Below, piece after piece: positions 50,301 through 59,300 of a stretch of DNA of 64,000 bases (position 1 is the first letter of the stretch; every line of letters starts with the position of its first letter). Both the position numbers and the translations under genes were made by a program. Where the stretch lies: positions 17,968,368-18,032,367 of the forward strand of contig NC_059481.1 in NCBI RefSeq assembly GCF_018139145.2, written 5' to 3'. Source of the DNA: Gymnogyps californianus (Eukaryota > Chordata > Aves > Accipitriformes > Cathartidae). Under the pieces are notes generated by a model. That model was given only the letters and a program-made list of their open reading frames with translations, was not told the DNA's origin and made no database searches.

Positions 50301-53300
50301 GGTGGTATTGCTCCAGATCCCGTTGTGCTCTGCAGGGCTGATCTGCGGCTTCAGGCTGGTGCCAGATCAGGGATCTTTGTGCTCCTTTTGAGAGTGGCAC
50401 TGGTGTCCCTTTTTTCTGTTTGCACTTTGATGGTGTGTTCTTGTAGCCTTGTTTACGTATGGGTTGTGTTACCTGGGTTTGCTTTATTTGGATAATCTCT
50501 TCCCCATTGCCACAGAGGACTGATCTCTGTGGGTTTGGTGCCCCATGCTATTGCACAAGCTCATGTTGTTTAAAGCATCGTTTTCAGGGGCAGCCTCACA
50601 GGTGATCTACCCATCTCCTGACTGATACTGGATTTTGTCCCACTGCATTATTCCATTATAGCTTCAAATTCTCAAGTAATGATCTTATGCCATGTTAGCG
50701 GATGAGACTTTTTGTGGGAGAGCAGTCAACCTTTTAACTTTTTAATGGGAATAGCATATGGTTCCTACTCTTATGTCCTGTTCTTTCCTTTCCACTCTAA
50801 CTCCATCTTACTTTGTATAGTATTAGTACAGTCTTGATTTTGTAGTAGTAACTGTATCTTCTTCCTTTTGGCTTGCAGCATTGTCATCTAGACCCATCTC
50901 CCCAGACTGCATCTGCACAGTTGGCTACATGCTGCAGCACCAAGAACCATTTAATTTACTGGAGCCCCTCTTGGGTCTGCCTGTGCTTATCTCCTTGCAG
51001 GATCAGTGCCACAACCTCTAAATTCTTAGGGGCAGGGATCCAGTCTGCAGTTGTTTGCTGTTCTCACCTGGCAAGGGTTTCACAACTTGCTGACTAAATA
51101 ACAGAAACTCATAAGAACATTCTCTTACTTTAAGCATTCAAATAGTTTGAAACTATTCACTGAAAAGAACAATGCCCTTTGGCTCTACAAATGTTTGTGG
51201 TTTTGCAGAGCAGGAAATGCTTTCTGGCTGAATGCTGTTGCTCATCACATGGAGAAGTGGCTGAAGATTAATCTGTTCCTTCCATTCTCACAGTTACTTT
51301 CATTACTTCTGATATTCTGTTTAGAGTTAAGAAATGTAACAGCATTTGCGGCTTGCCTCTGTTCAGTCTCCCTGATGCTGGAGTAATTCTTCCTTAGGTT
51401 TTCCCCCTCTTTTTTTTTTCCTACTCGTTTCTGGCAGGTGGTGTTCAGTGTGGCAAAAATTATCAGCAAAGTGCTTATTCTATTATTAAAGATTTCAGCA
51501 CTGGGAAAACCTATGTGTTAGATTCACCTTAAAGTTATTTTTGCTGTCTATGTGGAGAGAAAAATGTTGCTGCTGTTGCCTTAAGCACAGCAAAGTCGCT
51601 GTAGCATCAAAACAGGAAAAGATTATACTAGATTTTAAAGAGCAATTGCAAAAATAGGTGAACACCAAATGCATAACAACAAGTATTGTTTTTACAGTGT
51701 AGAAACTTCTGACACCCAATAAATAATATTTTATGAAGGGTTCAAATGCAGTCTAATCTGGAAAAGGATTCTGTAGGAAAAACAGCATTATGAGGTGCCA
51801 TGTTTATTGTCTCCATGACTTCCAAGTTGAATTTTGGGATTTCTGGATTTCACAACATCATTGTAAGAAAGATTCTTTAGTAAAATGTTTGTGGGTTATA
51901 TTTGGTCATTGTACATAGCAGTACACCCCAACTGCCTTCAAATAATTTGCATGGTTTTAAGGAAAAGGCAAAATTTGCTGGATCTGAATTAATAATTCTG
52001 TGGTCAATTTGTGGATAGAGTTAGGATTCATTATGCTCCCCTCAAGGCTGTGTAGGTTGAACTGTGTTGGTTAGACCTTTAAATATATGTATATTTTTAA
52101 CATTTAAATGAAGTTGAGGTGATGCACGAGGTGGAGTCATGTCTGGTAATCCAGACTGCTGAACTTCTGTGGAATAAAGACTGCTGTTAATTCCTTTAGA
52201 CCCAGAATTTCATGTAGGATGGATGCCTTAAGCCCTTGGAACATGGCATTTCTCCCAGGCATAATTTGGTTTGAAGGTAAAATATTGTTCTTGAAATAGG
52301 ACCTGAAGTGTCTGTGGAGACTATGGAACATGTAGAATAAGAAAGGCGTTGGACCTCCGGTGCTAAGCACTGACACCTGGGGCATTTGTCTGCTTCTGAA
52401 TTAGTGAGGAAACATTCGGTGCCATTTCATGTCACCCTTCTCCTATCACGAAACGAACCCTCACTGTCAGTGCACATGGCAAGCTAAATTATTACATGCA
52501 GCCTACATGCATTCTCCTTAGATTTTCAACTGGGTCCAATTTCTCTTCCTCGCTTAAAATACTGCAGCCTTGAGTGGTTCAGCTGCCAGGGTCGGACACT
52601 TGAGGGGTGGCTGTGTTTTGGTGCTGGATGAAATAATCCCTCTATTTAGTCTGCACAGAACTGTTAGTAACATTTATTGAGTGCTTTTTGTGTCCTTTGG
52701 GATAAGAGGCATGCTATAAACAGGAGACGATGTTAATGTATATTAATAAACAAAGGTGTTAACGTGTGCAGAATTTGTCCAGGCAGAGTTAAATTGTTTA
52801 TGCCAGGTTGTTACAGAGTGTTTCTGCATTAAGGGATATGTTTTGAAAAAGAGATGCTGCAGAATGTTGGAGGGTTTTTTTCTTCACATATTTACCTCAA
52901 GAAAGAGGTTTTACAAAAATTGCTAGACTTAAGACCATGAGCTATGAGATTGGAGTGCATCCAATATCTTTCTGATGAATGCCTCCAGGAAACAGTGTCT
53001 TTGCAACAAGAAACAATCCTTATTTTAAAAGCCACGCTGTTGAGATGGAACAGTAAAATCTACTATGGCTGTGTCCAAACCTTTCACTTAAATTTCACCA
53101 AGCTATAGGAAGAATGAGACAACCAAAATTTATCTGTAGAATAAGTCAGAATAAGACCTTATTAATTGTCTCCCTGACACCTGTGGCATTTGAAATTCCT
53201 TTTCAAATATTAATCACAGATGCATCTTACTGTATACTGTGATAATAATTCTGGCCTCTTTTTGAAGGCCTTTCAAGAATTCTGCAGGGGAAAAAAATGG

Positions 53301-56300
53301 CAATGTTGTGTGCAGATTTTTTCATATGTATTTATATATATCTAAGGGATACTTATCATAATTTGATGAACTGTGGACTGGGTAATAAAATACAACTCTG
53401 ACTACTGGTAAGAGGCTAAGCTCAGCACCTTTCAGTGAAATTTTAACATTTGATTCCTGATAAAGTTAAACAAATAAATTAACCCCAAATTTACTGTATA
53501 CTGTTCTCAAGCAATATTTCTCTGCAAAACGAATAAAAAAGGGGCGGGGGGAAGTTTGGGAGCTAAAGATGAGGGCTGTAAGTCAAAAGAACAGTCTTAA
53601 ATGAAAACTAAAGCTGTAGTGTAATCCTCTACAGGACTAGAGGTTAATATAGAGGTGTAGACCTCAATATTGATCAGGACGAGGAAGAAAAGCATTTAAT
53701 TAATTGTGGTTAAAAAAAAAGTGATACGTTTGTGTGCACAATGCACTCTTAACTTACAGAACTGTATCCCCTATAGATCATGTGTATAGCCATGTGTGAA
53801 AGATTATACCTGCATTTAATATGTGACGTAGCAAAAGATGACAACAAGCAGAGCTATCCTATTCTGAGATAGGATTACTATGTTGAGAATTTAACTCAGG
53901 AGATCATTTGCATCACCTAAAATACAAATAATCTGAGAGTTTTGCCCTTTGCATTCAGATCAGGCAACTTTTGAGCAAAAAGTGGATTGCCTCTATTAGT
54001 TTTATACTGTGCCCATCACGATAGTCTCTTACCACTTTCCTGTGAAATAATTATCTGTAATAAGGTCTTGCAGATAGAAAGCTGAGAAAGAAGGAAAGGA
54101 AGAGTTTCTGTTTCAGGAGGATGGAGGAAGTAGTTTGGAAATCATTAAACTCGTTTTAATAGTGTAGAAGTGTTTGTGTGGAAACTGCTGAATTTATATA
54201 GTAAATTGAATGTCTAATTGTTTTACCAAGCTGCATTCTTTGCAGTCTGATCAATTATGTTGTATAAGCTAAATGAAACAGATTGTCTTTTTTTTCCTTA
54301 AGCCTTTTGCCATTTGCAAGTGCAAATGTGGATTTTCTTTTCAGTTCCTCAAAAGAAAATAGAGGCATACCATCACCTTGAGTGAACACAGATGTTTTAA
54401 GGAAGTTAGTTTGCACGGAAATCAGACATGATTTGAGGAAGAAATGCTTATACTCCACCTCCTGCTGTTTTCCCCTCCACATGTGCATCCCTCCTACCCC
54501 CATGCCCTTATAATCGATCTTTTCTTTGACCTTTGGCTAATCAAATTCTTCTAATATGAGAAACAATTCCAATTTGACAAAACAAGCTAGAATTATATTT
54601 AACTTTGCCATTGAGATACGAGAGATTTCTAAGGTTATCTATTGGTGGGAGATGCACCGTTGTCTGAACGAGTTGTCTTTTCTCTCTTACCCCATGGAAA
54701 GTTCTTAACATAAAAAAAGCAAATGCAGCTTTTCCCAGTTGTGGACTGTGAGTGGGTGGTGTATGAAATGCTGATGTGGGAGACGTGGCCTCTATTGCCA
54801 GCTGAACCACAGACCAGCTGGATGACCCTGACTTTTCCCCTCTCCTTCCTTCAGTTTCTTCATCTGTAAAAAAACCAAAAATAAACCCCAAGATAACGAT
54901 ACATTCCCCCTTTTGCACTGATACCTTAAGGTATCAGTAAAACTGCTGCAGTCTGAGAAGCGACTGTTAATGCATCCAAGGTGATGTTGACCTCCAGTGT
55001 GGAAGCGATAAGGTCTTTTTCTCAAATGCTTGCCTTTTTTTGTTTTTGTTTTGTTTTCCTTTCTGCTGTAACTTCTCTTGTTATATCTTTCTGAAGAGTC
55101 TAGGCGTAGCAATGAGCATTAAATGCAAACTCTCACACTTGGAAATTGTGTTGAGAGGCAGCCTACGCGCCAAACAGTGGTGGTACTCTTCCTGGTTTAT
55201 TTTCTTTCTCTTTCAAAGCACTTGAAAGCAGTTAATAAGAGTAAACTTACAACCTGTTGTACGTTCAGTGCGGTGAATAGCAAAGAGCACACTTAAGGCA
55301 AAGTCATCCCCATTGATTCTGGTCAGAAGAAGCTTACACAGAGCTGTGTTTTAATACATGGAGCTACTGGATGACTTACAAACTGATCAGAGCAATGACT
55401 TTTACTTCATAACATAGCTTCTTGGGTTTTCAGGCTGAAATGTTTTGGGATTTTTTTTTTTTTGCCCCCCTTAGCATTCACAGAAAATAGGCTGTTAAGA
55501 AGCGGAAAGCATGCAATTTATAGCAGATGGGTATAAACTGCTCCAGCTCTACTACTGGAATGGGATCAATCAGGAACACTACATGCACCATTTACCCAGA
55601 AGAAACCCACCTGGGGGAACCCTGTGGAATTTTAGCCTATTAAGACAACACCTTAACAAGTTTAGTTTAAATAAAAACTTGTCGGCAGGCATTAAGCAGA
55701 GCAAAAGCGCTCGCTCTCCATCATCCATTTGCCGTCCCTTTGAGGAATGTGACTCCCCTTGCACTGTGGCAACAAAGCTTCTCCTTCCTTATTTTTGTTT
55801 TTTCCTTTTTCATCTGTAACTTTTGTTCAGCCTGTTCTTAAAAGCCAAGCCCCACGGAGGTTCAAAAAAGTTCCACTCCATTTACTGGACTTCTAAATAG
55901 AAGGCATTTAGCCGAGCCAAGTGATTAGGCTTTCTGTTGCATTTAACCGCTCCCTTTGCGTATAACTGGCTGTCTAGTGATCTCTCTGCTTTAGCCCATA
56001 CTCATCTTTTATTATTGTCTCGTTATGAATGTTTCTCTTTTCCTCCTTATTTTTATTTTTGGGGGAAGTATCAGGTTAATGATACATATTATGTGCAGGG
56101 GGTGGGGGGGGGACTTTTAAAGACAATCCTTCCCTTTGGGAAATATAACAGTACACTGAAAATGTAGCTCTAATAAGGATTGTAAAAGAGATTGGGGCAT
56201 ACAGTATAATGTAGCATAAAATGGAGTATGTGACTTTAAAGAAACTAATCTATTTTAGGCTAATGTTTTAAATTTTGCATTTGCCCCTTTTCTTTTCCCC

Positions 56301-59300
56301 CAGGTGAAATAAAATTGTGTTTCAAATCCATCACAAAACACTAGGGGATTTTAGAGGGAAAGTGAGGCAGGCCAGAGTTAAGTTTTCCTACTGTACTTGC
56401 AGCCCAAACCTTTTCCCTCTGCTTACCAGTAGCTGAACCAGAAAGCAAAACTTGACAGTAAGTGCAATAGAAACTGGCTAATTGGTTTCCCATGTTTAAT
56501 TTTGAGATGCTTTTTTTTTTTGCATTCTTTCCATCCTGAACAAGCAATAAGTTTTGGTGCCTGCTTGCTACTGAAATCAATATAAATGTTGCTTTTTTTT
56601 CCCCCCCCAGCTCCTTTTTCTTATTAACCCTTGGCAATGTCATTCTAGGTGCCAAGTTGATGTTACTGCCCTGCCGATGAAACAGACCAATTGCTTAGAG
56701 CTGCCTCTGGAAAAACATCCGGGGTCCCTGCTAATGCTGATTGCTGTCGCCCCGTGTACAGGAGTGTCTATCTCCGATCTGTGCGTCTGCCCTTTGGGAG
56801 ACCCCAGTGAACGGCAACAGATTTCACAGCGCTATGTGAGTTTGCGTTTTTTTTCAATTCTTTTTTTTCTCCTTTAGATTTGACAGTAGTCAAAATTGCA
56901 GGAAAAATAAAAATTGTCCAGTCATAATAACATGTCTCCTACCAGAGACAACTATTACACGGAATAGTAGTTATGTTTAGAATGACAAGGAGATTGGCAG
57001 GGCAGATAGACCCGAGCACTTTGGCTGCTTGTGTTTGTTGAGTTTTAAACTAATACTTTTCTTTGCAAACTTGAATTGTATTAAGAGATTATCATGGGGA
57101 ATGAGACACGCTGAATATCACAGAGATCATAGTATACTTAGCTTTCTTTCCTCCTTTGGGGAGGATATGTTCTGGACTTTCAACTGTTGGAAGATAACGC
57201 TATGTGATGGCTTCCAAGCCTCAATCCTCAAAAGCTGGGTAAGAAGGACTAAGTGTCTCTCTCTGAAATGGGGTGTGAGACTGAGGCATGAGGAATTTGA
57301 ACCATGTAAGTCAAAGTTTTTTTTAGGATAGATTCCTCACTCCTGATTGAGCGTGCTGCCTTCCTGACCCGTGCTGCTTCTCCAGGTCTACCCATGTCCC
57401 ATTTTCTGTTTTAATTGGGAGATGATACTTGCATAAGCATGCAGGGCTCCTTCCAATCTCTACCATAAGGTTAACATGTAACTTATGTGAACGGAGAATT
57501 TCCTTAGGAGCGCAGGTAGTGTGTGATGTCTTGAACCTCATGGTCATGATGCAGTGAGACTGGGATAGTGGACACGTATTTATGGGTATATCAGCTGCTG
57601 AACTGAAACACTGCAGAAATAGCGATGGATATAAAAATGTAAGTCATCGAGTAGTTCTGTAATTTCTGTTTCTTACTGAATTACAAACAAAATATCTTTA
57701 TGCTTTCCTCCTTGCAGTGTATAAAGAATTCCTTTCGGGACATGAAGGACATTGGCTTCTTGCAAGTCAAAGTTTTAAAGGCAGTGGACCTGTTGGCAGC
57801 AGATTTTGCAGGTATTTTATTTCTATTTTGCAGCCTAAGATGCTATAATATATTGTGAGTGCTACTTAGACTTTGTGCAGTACTGTCAGTTGATCAAGGA
57901 AAAGTAAATCTTCCCATCACTTCTCCAGTGGTGAAACCTGCTTCAGGGAACTGAGATACCGAATGGTTTTGACTCCCAAAAGTATGTGGGAAGGTCCAGT
58001 GGATGGAGATCTGATTTCCCCTTTAGATCTGAGTGGCGTGACTGATAACTTAACACTTCGCATGGTGTGCGGTTGTGTTTTCCAGCAGGAATATGTAAAA
58101 TAAGAGTCGATATAAAGTGATGGTGCCTGCAAAGCAGCCTCTCCATCTGTTAGCGGGTGCCTTGTGAGTTTGTGAGCAAGACTGAAAGATTTTGGGGGTG
58201 TCTGACACGGTGCTGAATGTGTGGCTTTGGGTGGTGCTGCAGGCTGCACCCAAAAAAGAAAGCTTGCCAGCGATGGGTGTGTGAGTGCGATGGCTTCTAC
58301 TACATCTCATTTTAGGCTTCAATTTGGGATAATCTTTTTGGCGCTTTTACCCCAAGAAAAGGGTGGATTTTCCACTGAGCTGTACCTCAAATTGTGCTTG
58401 GTCCTGACAGCAATGGACACTAACACCTTTTAAAAATACAACTTTATATTGTTTCTCCAGGGCAGGTCTAGGGAATTGATACTTCTCTAGCACCTGCCTG
58501 GATATTATTATTTTTATTATCATCTTCTCCAGGATTCTGGAGACCTTTTAATTCCCCTCTGTATCTTGCAGCAGCTCGTAATTCACAGACACAGCATTGT
58601 GTGTTGTATATTTGCTGACATAGTCATTTTTTAAGATAACTTTTTGATAAAGGCAGGAAAGATGCTAGAGAGAAAACACTCTTGCTTCATTCCCTGGTAT
58701 TCATAAAGACATTGTAACATAAGAGAACGTTGGTCCTAAAATAAGGACCAAAGGAGAAAGCCCAAGATTAATTACGATACTATTTCAGTTTCAATTCACT
58801 GCTTAACCCTGCAGTGGAAAAAAAAAAAGGTTACTGCAGAGAGCAGCACTTTAAAGAACTGAAGAACTTAATTTGAAAACAAACAAAAAACCTGCCAATG
58901 ATGAAAGGTAGCTTGTACAGAAACGCATTTCTAAATTGACATAATGTATATGTCTATATGGAATTAGGAGCGTAACTGCACCTTACTAACAAATTCAATA
59001 AGAAGTGTACCACAGCAAAGCAGAACCTTTGGCAAACGGCAAGGCTAGGGCTATCTAGAAATACGTGAGGTTTTAATATAGACAGTGTCCAGGGAAATTG
59101 CTGAGCCTGGAAGGTTGTTTACCCTTTGAAAAACTTCACTGATGCTAATGCAGTTGCATCAGTGATGGACTTGGCCCCCTTTCCCTCAATGCTTAAACAG
59201 GAGCATGTGGGTGGATAATGAACATTGGAAGAGACATGCAGGTTCTTGATTCTGCAATTCAAAGACTTTTCATACAGAGTGTGTGACACACATTCCTTGT

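Noticed and set aside
57446..57475. CTCCTTCCAATCTCTACCAT, resembling a CR1 tail
   Set aside because: No ATTCTATG octamer or upstream GATGATC block; too short to support.
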